Assembly (NCBI GenBank): GCA_036267955.1
Contig: DATAVB010000118.1
Span: 62,001 to 126,000 of the forward strand
Source: DATAVB01 sp036267955
GTDB lineage: Bacteria > Actinomycetota > Actinomycetes > Mycobacteriales > QHCD01
Reading direction: 5' to 3'
DNA: 64,000 nt
This document shows positions 17,440 through 25,155 of this stretch, in pieces. The position numbers and the translations under genes were made by a program. A model generated the notes under the pieces. That model ran no database searches and had not been told where the DNA came from. It saw only the letters and a program-made list of their open reading frames with translations. The number at the start of each line of letters is the position of its first letter. Within the stretch, counting starts at the first letter, position 1.

Positions 17440-18447
17440 ATGACGAGCAGACCGCGTACGGTCCTGGCGATGCAGCCGCAGCTGCCCGGGCAGCTCTTCG
17501 ACCCCGCCGAACGGGACCGGCTGGAGCGCGTCACGGACCTCGTCCCGGACTTGGTGCTCACCGACTACGGCACGCCGCCGGCGCGGGCGGCGCTGGCCGA
17601 GGCCGAGGTGCTGCTGACCTGTTGGGGCGCGCCCACCGTCGACGCCAAGGCGCTTGCCGATGCGCCCAGGCTGCGGGCCATCGTGCACGCCGCGGGCACG
17701 ATCAAGAGCCTGGTCGGCCCGGAGTGCTGGGAGCGCGGGATCGTCGTCTCCAGCGGCGCGGACGCCAACGCGGTGCCGGTCGCCGAATACGCGCTGTCGA
17801 TGATCCTGCTGACCGGCAAGCGGGTCTTCGACGCCGCCCACGACTACCACCGGGCCGGCGCCCGGCCGGCCAAACCGAGCGACGGGCAGACCGGCAACTA
17901 CCGGCGCACGGTCGGCCTGGTGTCCGCGTCGCGGGTGGGGCGGCGGGTCGCCGACCTGCTCCGGCCGTTCGATCTCGACGTTTTGATCGCCGACCCGTTC
18001 CTGGACGCCGCGGGCGCCGAGGCGCTGGGCGCGACTCTGGTCGGGCTGGACGAGCTCTGTACGCGGGCGGAGATCCTCAGCCTGCACGCCCCGGCGATCC
18101 CGGCGACCCGGCACCTGATCGGCCCGGCCCAGCTGCGGGCCATGCCGGACGGCGGCACGCTGATCAACACCGCCCGCGGCTCGATCCTGGATCACGACGC
18201 GCTGCTCGCGGAGCTGAAGACGGGCCGGCTCAGCGCCGTACTCGATGTCACCGAGCCTGAGCCGCTCCCGGCGGATTCGCCCTTCTACGACCTGCCGAAC
18301 GTGCTGGTGACCCCGCACGTGGCCGGCGCACAGGGCATCGAGATCCGGCGGTTGGGCAGTTGGGCCCTGGACGAGATCGAGCGGTACGCGGCCGGCCAGC
18401 CGCTGCGGCACGAGATCCTGGCGGCCGAGCTGGACATCACGGCCTGA
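17440..18447 (+). CDS. D-isomer-specific 2-hydroxyacid dehydrogenase (second copy)
   Basis: NAD(P)-dependent 2-hydroxyacid dehydrogenase of 335 aa. The dinucleotide-binding turn reads VGLVSASRVGRRVADLL, a variant where the usual first Gly of GxGxxG is Ser. LINTARGSILDHDALL carries the conserved Arg, DVTEPEPLP the Glu, and VTPHVAG the catalytic His. The start ATG at 17440 has GAGAGGGA upstream and lies after the operator; the frame is open to 17335. The enzyme is probably the last member of the LacI regulon and resembles the operon enzyme at 4908-5984. Confidence 0.85.
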   Translation: MTSRPRTVLAMQPQLPGQLFDPAERDRLERVTDLVPDLVLTDYGTPPARAALAEAEVLLTCWGAPTVDAKALADAPRLRAIVHAAGTIKSLVGPECWERGIVVSSGADANAVPVAEYALSMILLTGKRVFDAAHDYHRAGARPAKPSDGQTGNYRRTVGLVSASRVGRRVADLLRPFDLDVLIADPFLDAAGAEALGATLVGLDELCTRAEILSLHAPAIPATRHLIGPAQLRAMPDGGTLINTARGSILDHDALLAELKTGRLSAVLDVTEPEPLPADSPFYDLPNVLVTPHVAGAQGIEIRRLGSWALDEIERYAAGQPLRHEILAAELDITA

Positions 18448-18518
18448 GCTAAATGGGTTGGGCAGTGGCACCCGGCCGGGTAATCTGCGGCCACCAGCGA
18501 GTGGAGGGAGTCGACCGG

Positions 18519-18581
18519 ATGAGTGTCCTTGTTTTCGCGCGCGTCCCGACCATTCCCGCGCCCGCCGCTGTTGCTGCCTGA
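18519..18581 (+). CDS. Putative 20-aa leader peptide upstream of rsgA
   Basis: A 21-codon ORF (MSVLVFARVPTIPAPAAVAA) starts at an ATG with GGAGGGAG about 8 nt upstream, one of the better ribosome sites in this stretch. It ends just before a terminator-like hairpin and 43 nt before the rsgA start. It is Val/Ala/Pro-rich without a long run of one amino acid. Reality of translation is unproven; the arrangement suggests an attenuation leader. Confidence 0.4.
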   Translation: MSVLVFARVPTIPAPAAVAA

Positions 18582-18583
18582 GA

Positions 18584-18610
18584 GGGCGGCCCGGTCGCCG
18601 GCGCCCTTTT
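18584..18610 (+). terminator. Terminator/attenuator-like hairpin before rsgA
   Basis: GGGCG pairs with CGCCC, with an inner CCGG/CCGG stem and a 3-nt loop, followed directly by TTTT. It lies between the leader ORF and the rsgA ribosome site, so it could condition read-through. Confidence 0.4.
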
Positions 18611-18624
18611 CTGGAGCCACACAG

Positions 18625-19653
18625 GTGACCAATCCATTGTTCGACCTCGGCTGGAGCGAACCGCTCGCCGAGTCCCTTCCACCCGATTCCACCCCGGCCC
18701 GCGTCTGCCGGGTCGACCGCGGCGGCGCCGTGGTGCTCGACGGTACGGGCAGCCAACAGTTGGTGAGTATCGCCGGCCGGGTGCTCCGGGACGGCGAGCA
18801 GGTCGCCGTCGGCGACTGGGTCGCCGTCGAGCACGGCGAACGCATCGCCGCGATCCTGCCGCGCAACACGGTGCTGCGCCGGGCCGATGTCGGCGGCGCC
18901 GCCGAGGAGCAGGTGGTGGCGGCCAACGTCGATGTCATCTTCGTGGTGGCGTCGTTGGACGGCCAGCTGCGCGGATCCCGGCTGGAGCGCTACCTGGCCT
19001 TCGCCTGGGGTTCGGGCGCCGAACCGGTTGTGGTGCTCTCCAAGGCCGACCGGTGTCCCGATCTGGCGGAGGCACTGCAGGTCGCCGGTGAGGTGGCGGT
19101 CGGCATCCCGATCCACGCCGTCAGCGCGTTCGATCCCGAGACGGTCGAGGAGCTGCGGCCGCACGTCGGATCGGGTCGAACCGCGGCGCTGGTCGGCCCG
19201 TCCGGTGTCGGCAAGTCGACGATCGTCAACCTGCTGGCCGGCCGCGAGGTCGAGGCGACCGGAGCGATCCGGTCGGACGGCAAGGGCCGGCACACGACGA
19301 CCTGGCGGGAGCTGATCGCGGTTCCCGGAGGTGGCGTGCTGCTGGACACCCCCGGACTGCGCGGCCTGTCGTTGTGGGATTCGGCCGAGGGCATCAGCCA
19401 CACCTTCGCCGACATCGAGGCGCTGATCTCGGAATGCCGGTTCGCCGACTGTGCCCACACCACCGAGCCCGGTTGCGCCGTACTGCTGGCGATCGAGGAG
19501 GGCCGGCTGCCGTCGGACCGGTTCGTCCGCTACCGCAAGATGATGCGGGAGCAGGCCCGGCTCGACGCCCGCCGGGACGGGCGAGCCCGGGCCGAGGAGT
19601 CCGCCCGCGGAAGGCGGTTCGCCAAGCAGGCGAAGACACAGTGGTACCGGTAA
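18625..19653 (+). CDS. rsgA: Ribosome small-subunit-dependent GTPase A
   Basis: Circularly permuted GTPase of 342 aa that assists late 30S subunit maturation. An N-terminal OB-fold (ARVCRVDRGGAVVL, VAVGDWVAV) precedes the GTPase: VVLSKAD (G4), GPSGVGKST (G1), LLDTPGLRG (G3). A C-terminal zinc module follows (CRFADCAHTTEPGCAV). The GTG at 18625 has GGAG 9 nt upstream; the frame extends to 18523 without support. Its last codons and stop form the first unit of a five-copy tandem repeat. Confidence 0.93.
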   Translation: MTNPLFDLGWSEPLAESLPPDSTPARVCRVDRGGAVVLDGTGSQQLVSIAGRVLRDGEQVAVGDWVAVEHGERIAAILPRNTVLRRADVGGAAEEQVVAANVDVIFVVASLDGQLRGSRLERYLAFAWGSGAEPVVVLSKADRCPDLAEALQVAGEVAVGIPIHAVSAFDPETVEELRPHVGSGRTAALVGPSGVGKSTIVNLLAGREVEATGAIRSDGKGRHTTTWRELIAVPGGGVLLDTPGLRGLSLWDSAEGISHTFADIEALISECRFADCAHTTEPGCAVLLAIEEGRLPSDRFVRYRKMMREQARLDARRDGRARAEESARGRRFAKQAKTQWYR

Positions 19654-19724
19654 CGCAGTGGTACCGGTAGACGCAGTGGTACCGGTAAACGCAGTGGTAC
19701 CGGTAAACGCAGTGGTATCGGTAG
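19639..19724. repeat. Five-copy tandem repeat starting over the rsgA stop
   Basis: CAGTGGTACCGGTAA or close variants (TAG endings; GTATCGG in the last copy) start at 19639, 19656, 19674, 19692 and 19710, at 17-18 bp spacing. Copy 1 is coding (QWYR-stop). Each copy contains the palindromic GGTACC core and a stop triplet. Confidence 0.92.
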
Positions 19725-19777
19725 CGCGGCTGTAGTGGTGGTTGTGTCGCGGACCGGGTCGTGATGAGCTGCCGGGT

Positions 19778-20188
19778 ATGGACATTTCCGTTGCCCGGCA
19801 GTTCATCCGCAGCCAACACCGCGGCGTGCTCATGACGTACAAGCGGGACGGCACGGTGCAGTCCTCGCCCGTGGTGGCCGCCGTGGACGACTCCGGCGCG
19901 GTGGTGATCAGCAGCCGGGAGCCGGCGTACAAGGTGCGCAACCTGCGGCGCGATCCGCGGGCCGCGTACTGCGGTTTCAACGACGGATTCTTCGGCGACT
20001 GGCTACAGATCGACGGCACCGCGGAGATCGTGTCGCTGCCCGACGCGATGGAGGGCCTGGTCGACTACTACCGCGCCACAGCGGGGGAGCACCCGGACTG
20101 GGACGAGTATCGCGCGGCGATGGAGTCGCAGCGGCGGGTGCTGATCCGGATCAGCATCGAGAAGGCCGGCCCGGACCGCTCGGGCTGA
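19778..20188 (+). CDS. PPOX-class F420-dependent enzyme
   Basis: Split-barrel flavin/F420-binding protein of 136 aa (pyridoxamine-phosphate-oxidase fold). Characteristic segments are GVLMTYKRDGTVQSSPV, VVISSREPAYKVRNLRRDPR and WLQIDGTAEIV. Relatives reduce small redox substrates with F420H2, and this implies F420 synthesis in the host. The ATG at 19778 is internal to a slightly longer frame; the ribosome site is weak. It ends 3 nt before the stop of the convergent propeller gene. Confidence 0.8.
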   Translation: MDISVARQFIRSQHRGVLMTYKRDGTVQSSPVVAAVDDSGAVVISSREPAYKVRNLRRDPRAAYCGFNDGFFGDWLQIDGTAEIVSLPDAMEGLVDYYRATAGEHPDWDEYRAAMESQRRVLIRISIEKAGPDRSG

Positions 20189-20191
20189 GGA

Positions 20192-21331
20192 TCAGCCGAA
20201 GACGGCGACCGAGTTGTCCGACCGGACCAGCACGTGGTCGCCGATCAGCTCCAGGCCGCTGACCGTCTTCGGCAGGGCCGGGGCGTCGTTGTGCGACAGC
20301 GACCGGCCGTCGCTGTCGTAGTCGGCCAGTGCGCGGTTGCCGGGGACGAGTACGGATTGGCCGTGCACCGCCGGCGGTCCGACCGCGCCAACCGTCCACA
20401 GCAGCCGGGCATGGGCCAGGTCGATGACCAGGATCTCGGTGCCGTCGAAGCCGATCCAGTGCCCGTCGGTCACCACCGGCTGGCCGGCCGGTGCGCCCGT
20501 CCCGCCCGGTGGAGTCGGCACGCCGACGACGCCGGCGGCATGCCCGTCCGACCCGTACAGGGACAGCTCGGTGTGCCGCCCGACGTCGGAGGCGACCACG
20601 ACATCGGAGTCGGCCGAGAGCAGCCGCGGGTTGCCGCTGGGCGCCGGCACGTCGAAGCGCTCCTTGCCGGTGAAGCCGTCGACGGCGATGACGTCCGTAC
20701 GGCCGGAGCAGTCGGCCAGCAGCACCAGCCCGACGTCACCGCCGACGGCGTGGTCGAACGTGCAGCCGGCCTTGGTGTACGACCAGGCCTTCGATCCGCC
20801 ATCGGCGTAGAAGCCGGTCACCTCGCCGGAGTCCACCGCGTAGTAGGTGCCCGAGCCGTCCAGCAGCTGGATCGCCGAGGGCAGGTCGGCGTTGAGATAC
20901 CAGCGCCGCTTGCCGGTGTCGGCGTCGAAACCGGTGATGTCGCTGCACGAGGCGCCATTGCGGAAGACCGCGATGACCGTGCTCTGGTCCATAGTCCAGG
21001 CGCACAGGTCGGTGTTGCCCCGGCGGTAGTGCCAGCGCACCGAGCCGGTGACCGGGTCACGGCCGTAGAGCTCGTGCTGATCGACCGTCACAACGGTGGT
21101 CGAGGTGCTGGACAGGTCGCCGCTCTGCACGATGCCGTGCGTGGACCAGCGGGACTGCAGCGACGCTGGCAGGGCACCGCTCGGAGCTGCCTTGGGAGCG
21201 TGGCTCAGCGAGCGGTAGTTCAGCGTGTACCAGTCGCTGTCAGCAATTGCCGGTACGGCGACCGCGACCGCCGCGACGAGCACGACCGCAGCGCCGATCA
21301 GCCAGCGCCGCCACTCCCGACCCCGTTGCAT
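20192..21331 (-). CDS. Membrane-anchored PQQ-like beta-propeller protein
   Basis: Protein of 379 aa with one N-terminal membrane anchor (RRWLIGAAVVLVAAVAVAV) and an extracytoplasmic domain of PQQ-like propeller repeats, each with Gly-Trp/Tyr blades such as LYGRDPVTGSVRWHYRR and ITGFDADTGKRRWYLN. There is no enzymatic motif. It probably acts as a scaffold or binding protein at the cell surface. Single gene, convergent with the PPOX gene. Specific function unknown. Confidence 0.7.
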   Translation of the reverse strand: MQRGREWRRWLIGAAVVLVAAVAVAVPAIADSDWYTLNYRSLSHAPKAAPSGALPASLQSRWSTHGIVQSGDLSSTSTTVVTVDQHELYGRDPVTGSVRWHYRRGNTDLCAWTMDQSTVIAVFRNGASCSDITGFDADTGKRRWYLNADLPSAIQLLDGSGTYYAVDSGEVTGFYADGGSKAWSYTKAGCTFDHAVGGDVGLVLLADCSGRTDVIAVDGFTGKERFDVPAPSGNPRLLSADSDVVVASDVGRHTELSLYGSDGHAAGVVGVPTPPGGTGAPAGQPVVTDGHWIGFDGTEILVIDLAHARLLWTVGAVGPPAVHGQSVLVPGNRALADYDSDGRSLSHNDAPALPKTVSGLELIGDHVLVRSDNSVAVFG

Positions 21332-21351
21332 CGGGCAATTTTGGCAGATCG

Positions 21352-23079
21352 TCAGTCGTCGGTCGGCGTCGCCACCGCGTCCGGTGAGGTTGTCGCGGCG
21401 CTGGCGTTGGCGGCCTCACCGCTGGAGTGACCCCGTCCGCCGCGCCGCCGGCGGCGCCGTGGAGCTGTGCGCTCGACCGACTCGTCGGTGGGAGCGGCGT
21501 CGGCTGTGCCGTCCGCGGCCTTGCTGTCCGTGCCCCTGCTATTCGTGGCGCTCGGCTGCGTTCCGTCGAGGGGCTCTCCGCCGCGGGTCCGCCGCCGGCT
21601 GCGCCGGCTGCCCGGCGCCTTGTCCGCGGTGTCCCGCTCCGGACGCTCGCCGCCGGCCCGGTCCCGCCGGGGACGTTGCCGGCCCGGGGTACGCGCTCCG
21701 CGGCCGGTCTCGCCCAGGTCTTCCACCCGCTCGGCGTCCAGGCCGGCCCGCTTGCGGTCGCGCCGCGGCAGCCGTCCGGTCGCCTCGGTCGGGATGTCGA
21801 GATCGGTGTACAGGTGTGGCGAGCTGGAGTAGGTCTCGGCCGGCTCGTCGAAGTCCTGACCCAGCGCCTTGTTGATGCCCTGCCAGCGGGGGATGTCGTC
21901 CCAGTCGACGAAGGTGATCGCGGTGCCGTCGCCGCCGGCCCGGCCGGTGCGGCCGATCCGGTGCACGTAGACCTTCTCGTCCTCCGGGCACTGGTAGTTG
22001 ATGACGTGGGAGACGCCGGAGACGTCGATGCCGCGGGCCGCCACGTCGGTGGCGATGAGTACGCCCACCTTGCCGCTGCGGAATGCGCGCATCGCCTGCT
22101 CGCGGGCGCCCTGGCCCAGATCGCCGTGCACGGCGGCCGCGGCGAAACCGCGGTCCTCCAGCTCGTCGGACACCTTGGCCGCGGTGCGCTTGGTGCGGCA
22201 GAAGACCATCATCAGGTCGTGCTCGCGGGACTGCAGGATCCGGGCCAGGATCTCGATCTTGTCCATCGCGTGGGCCCGGTAGACCAACTGCCGGGTCTCC
22301 GGCACCGTGCTGCCCTCGTCGTTGCCGTGCGCCCGAACGTGCGTCGGCTGGACCATGAAGTTGCGGGCCAGCGAGACGATCGGGGCCGGCATGGTGGCCG
22401 AGAAGAGCATCGTCTGACGCTCGGTCGGCACCGTGGACAGGATGCGCTCGATGTCGGGCAGGAAGCCCAGGTCGAGCATCTCGTCGGCCTCGTCCAGGAC
22501 GAGCACCGAGACGCTGTGCAGGTTGAGGTGGCCCTGCTGGACGAGGTCCAGCAGTCGGCCCGGGGTGCCGACGACGACGTCGACGCCGCGCCGCAGTTCG
22601 GCGGTCTGCGGCTCGTAGGCCCGGCCGCCATAGATGGACAGGCAGCGGGCCTTCTTGTCGACGCCGGCGGCCTGCAGGTCGCGGGTGACCTGCACGCACA
22701 GCTCGCGGGTGGGGACGATGACCAGGGCCTGCGGGTCGGCGCCCTTCTTCCCGGGCAGGTCGATCCGCTGCAGCAGCGGTACGCCGAAGCCGAGGGTCTT
22801 GCCGGTGCCGGTGCGGGCCTGGCCGATGAGGTCGTGGCCGGGCAGCGCGATCGGGAGGGTCAGCTCCTGGATCGCGAAGGTACGGGTGATGCCGACCCGC
22901 TCCAGCGAGTCGACGATGGCCTGGTCGACGCCGAGGTCGGCGAACAGCGGTGCGGTGGCTTCGACGGCGGCGCGGGCGGCGAGCGGCTGAACCTGCTCAT
23001 CGGCCACCGGGGCCAGATCGGTGCGGTGCTCGGCCGCCACCGGATCGATATCGGTGCTCGTTTTGGATTGTGTGCTCAA
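21352..23079 (-). CDS. DEAD-box RNA helicase
   Basis: ATP-dependent RNA helicase of 575 aa. Ordered motifs are FAIQELTLPIALPG (Q motif), ARTGTGKT (I), PTRELCVQ (Ia), GTPGRLLD (Ib), VLDEADEML (II), FSATMP (III), VLIATDVAARGID (V) and YVHRIGRTGRAG (VI). A disordered basic Arg/Gly-rich tail follows (APRRRRRRGGRGH). The TTG at 23079 is chosen because GAGAAGGCGAC lies just upstream; the frame is open to 23238. Likely roles are ribosome assembly, mRNA turnover or cold response. Orthologous in position to mycobacterial rhlE. Confidence 0.92.
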   Translation of the reverse strand: MSTQSKTSTDIDPVAAEHRTDLAPVADEQVQPLAARAAVEATAPLFADLGVDQAIVDSLERVGITRTFAIQELTLPIALPGHDLIGQARTGTGKTLGFGVPLLQRIDLPGKKGADPQALVIVPTRELCVQVTRDLQAAGVDKKARCLSIYGGRAYEPQTAELRRGVDVVVGTPGRLLDLVQQGHLNLHSVSVLVLDEADEMLDLGFLPDIERILSTVPTERQTMLFSATMPAPIVSLARNFMVQPTHVRAHGNDEGSTVPETRQLVYRAHAMDKIEILARILQSREHDLMMVFCRTKRTAAKVSDELEDRGFAAAAVHGDLGQGAREQAMRAFRSGKVGVLIATDVAARGIDVSGVSHVINYQCPEDEKVYVHRIGRTGRAGGDGTAITFVDWDDIPRWQGINKALGQDFDEPAETYSSSPHLYTDLDIPTEATGRLPRRDRKRAGLDAERVEDLGETGRGARTPGRQRPRRDRAGGERPERDTADKAPGSRRSRRRTRGGEPLDGTQPSATNSRGTDSKAADGTADAAPTDESVERTAPRRRRRRGGRGHSSGEAANASAATTSPDAVATPTDD

Positions 23080-23396
23080 GTAAAAGTCGCCTTCTCTCAA
23101 TCGACGCGCCGACGTCGACGAGTTGGGTCGATCACCACCGCGGCCGAGCGGGGCGCGTGAAGCAGCGCCGCTGCAGGCTGCGGGACCGGGCACCTTGTTC
23201 AGGTAACCAGCCGAGTCCGCGCACAAGAACCAGCGCATCTATTTGCGCCAGGATTTCTCCGACAGGGTAACCCAGCCGCCGAGATGCTCCTGACCTGACG
23301 TGCCGAAGGTCACCGAGCGTGCTGTGGTTCAGCTCACAATCGGGTCGGACCGGTAAGGTCCGCCGGACAGCCGTCGGTGTTCGGAGGGGGACGCGG
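23080..23396. other. Divergent spacer, likely helicase 5' UTR and promoters
   Basis: No gene recognised. The helicase ribosome site is at its left edge and the strong site GGAGGGGG of the ferritin-like gene at its right edge. I see no clear riboswitch. Long 5' UTRs are common for DEAD-box genes. Confidence 0.4.
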
Positions 23397-24050
23397 ATGA
23401 GTGACCAGCCCGGCCGCGGGGCCGTCGTCGATCTATTGGGTGTGCTGGCGTACGGCGAGCTCACCGCGTTCGACCGGCTCGCCGCGGACGCCAGGATGGC
23501 TCCGAAGTTGAGTGGTCGGGCCGCGCTGGCCGCGATGGCGGCGGCGGAGATCGGGCACTACCGGCAGTTGGCTGACCGGTTGGAGGAATTGGGCGTCGAC
23601 CCGGAGGCCGCGATGGCTCCGTTCGTGGCCGCCCTGGACGCCTTTCACGACTCGACCCGGCCGAGCACCTGGCTGGAGGGGCTGGTCAAGGCGTACGTGG
23701 GGGACGGCCTGGCGGCCGATTTCTACCGGGAGATTGCCGGCTGGCTGGATGCGCCGAACCGCGATCTGGTGCTGGACGTGCTGTCGGACACCGGACACGC
23801 CGCGTTCGCCGTGCGCGAGGTACGGGCCGCGATCGAGGCGGACCAGACGTTGGCCGGTCGGCTCGCCCTGTGGGCCCGGCGGTTGCTCGGGGAGGCGATT
23901 TCGCAGGCCCAGCATGTCGCCGCGGAGCGGGATGCGCTGGCCGAGCTGATCGTCGCCGGGTCCGGCGACCTGGCTGGGATCGCGGTGCTCTTCCGGCGGC
24001 TCACCGATCGGCATGCCGAGCGGATGAAGAGTCTCGGTCTGTCGCGCTGA
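23397..24050 (+). CDS. Ferritin-like (MiaE-2 type) protein
   Basis: All-helical protein of 217 aa matching the actinobacterial ferritin-like/MiaE-2 family. Acidic and His residues typical of a di-iron bundle are seen in GVLAYGELTAFDRLA, AAMAAAEIGHYRQL and LSDTGHAAFAVREVRAA. Function is unproven; family relatives are di-iron oxidases or hydroxylases. The ATG at 23397 has GGAGGGGG 7-8 nt upstream. It is divergent from the DEAD-box helicase and convergent with DUF3107, an arrangement conserved in actinobacteria. The stop region is duplicated as a 14-bp tandem repeat. Confidence 0.78.
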   Translation: MSDQPGRGAVVDLLGVLAYGELTAFDRLAADARMAPKLSGRAALAAMAAAEIGHYRQLADRLEELGVDPEAAMAPFVAALDAFHDSTRPSTWLEGLVKAYVGDGLAADFYREIAGWLDAPNRDLVLDVLSDTGHAAFAVREVRAAIEADQTLAGRLALWARRLLGEAISQAQHVAAERDALAELIVAGSGDLAGIAVLFRRLTDRHAERMKSLGLSR

Positions 24051-24066
24051 GCCTGTCCCGCTGAGC
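24039..24066. repeat. 14-bp tandem duplication over a stop codon
   Basis: CTGTCGCGCTGAGC (24039-24052, including the TGA stop at 24048) is followed directly by CTGTCCCGCTGAGC (24053-24066), one mismatch. The second copy forms part of the terminator stem. Confidence 0.85.
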
Positions 24067-24092
24067 CCGGGTTCGTACCACCGGGCTCAGCG
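24059..24092. terminator. Bidirectional terminator
   Basis: A perfect 12-bp stem (CGCTGAGCCCGG / CCGGGCTCAGCG) with a 10-nt loop lies between the convergent ferritin-like and DUF3107 genes. Confidence 0.85.
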
Positions 24093-24103
24093 CGACGTCC
24101 GCA

Positions 24104-24331
24104 TCAGCCGGCGACGAACCCGACCCGGCGTCCCTCGCCCTCGCCAAGCTCGACGTAGGCGATCTTGGCCGCCGGCACGATGACCTTGCGGCCCTTCTCA
24201 TCGACCAGGGTGAGCAGTCCGTCGGCGGAGCCGAGCGCCTTGGCTACGGCCTTCTCCACCTCGTCCTGGCCCTGACTGGACTCCAGCACGAGCTCTCGCG
24301 GCGAATGCTCGACGCCGATCCTGACCTCCAC
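24104..24331 (-). CDS. DUF3107 family protein
   Basis: Small conserved actinobacterial protein of 75 aa: begins VEVRIGVEHSPRELVLES, ends KIAYVELGEGEGRRVGFV. GTG start at 24331 with GAGAGGCGG upstream. Mycobacterial relatives (TB9.4-type) have no settled function. It lies downstream of, and in the same direction as, the TetR gene, as is usual. Confidence 0.85.
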   Translation of the reverse strand: MEVRIGVEHSPRELVLESSQGQDEVEKAVAKALGSADGLLTLVDEKGRKVIVPAAKIAYVELGEGEGRRVGFVAG

Positions 24332-24437
24332 CGCGGCCGCCTCTCTGTTCGAAGATTTCCTGCGGCCAAGCCTAGCCGCAGCACGATCGCCCAGATCGCC
24401 GGACGGCTGCGCTGTGCGCGAACGCCGGCCGGCCCGG

Positions 24438-25082
24438 CTACAGCGGGTCGGTCTCGTCCTGCCGTGGAAAGGCGGAGATTCCCCGCCAGGCCAGCGCTTC
24501 CAGCAGTCGTACGGCCTTGTCCTTCGGCACCGCGCGATCGCTCTGCAACCAGTAGCGGGCGCCCATTTCCGAGACTGCGGTGAGCGACATGGACAGCAGC
24601 TCGGCCTCAGCCCGCGACAGCCCGGTGTCGGCGACGATGGTGTCGGCGACGGCCTGCATGCACAGCCGGTTGGTGCGCTCCACCCGTTCACGGACCGCCG
24701 GCTCGTTGCGCAGGTCGGTCTCGAAGACCAGCCGGAACGCGCCGGGGTGATCGGCGCCGTCGCCGTCGACGAAGTCGAAGTAGGCGCTGATCGCGTTGTG
24801 CACCCGCACCTTGTTGTCCGAGGTGACATCGATGGCGTCACGGACCCGCCGGATCAATTCGTCTGTGTGCGTGTCCAGCAGTGCGAGATAGAGCTCGAGT
24901 TTGCTCGGAAAGTGCTGGTACAGAACGGGTTTGGAGACGCCGGCGCGGTTGGCGATGTCATCCATCGCGGCCGCGTGGTAGCCGCTGGCGACGAACACGT
25001 CCTGGGCCGCACCGAGCAGTTGCTTGCGCCTGGCCGAGCGCGGCATGCGACCGGTAGCGGATGCCGTGGGCGTGACGGCCAT
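24438..25082 (-). CDS. TetR-family regulator
   Basis: Regulator of 214 aa. The N-terminal TetR HTH is clear: RRKQLLGAAQDVFVASGYHA, MDDIANRAGVSKPVLYQHFP, SKLELYLALLD. The remaining helical domain has conserved FVDGDGADHPGAFRLVFETD. The ATG at 25082 has GGAGG 5 nt upstream. It resembles in sequence and position the essential-locus TetR next to DUF3107 in mycobacteria. Targets and ligand unknown. Confidence 0.88.
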   Translation of the reverse strand: MAVTPTASATGRMPRSARRKQLLGAAQDVFVASGYHAAAMDDIANRAGVSKPVLYQHFPSKLELYLALLDTHTDELIRRVRDAIDVTSDNKVRVHNAISAYFDFVDGDGADHPGAFRLVFETDLRNEPAVRERVERTNRLCMQAVADTIVADTGLSRAEAELLSMSLTAVSEMGARYWLQSDRAVPKDKAVRLLEALAWRGISAFPRQDETDPL

Positions 25083-25155
25083 GCCCACCTCCGCGGGTTC
25101 GATCGGTTGTGCCGACCATACCTGGGCGGCGGCCCGGAAGGGCCGCTACAGGCGC

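Noticed and set aside
16771..20019. Minus-strand open frame of 1082 codons over lacI, 2-hydroxyacid dehydrogenase and rsgA
   Set aside because: It spans three well-supported plus-strand genes and their intergenic elements and has no recognisable domain.
24488..24500. AGCGCTTCC in the TetR gene as another LacI operator
   Set aside because: Only half of the palindrome matches and it lies in the coding part of an unrelated core gene.
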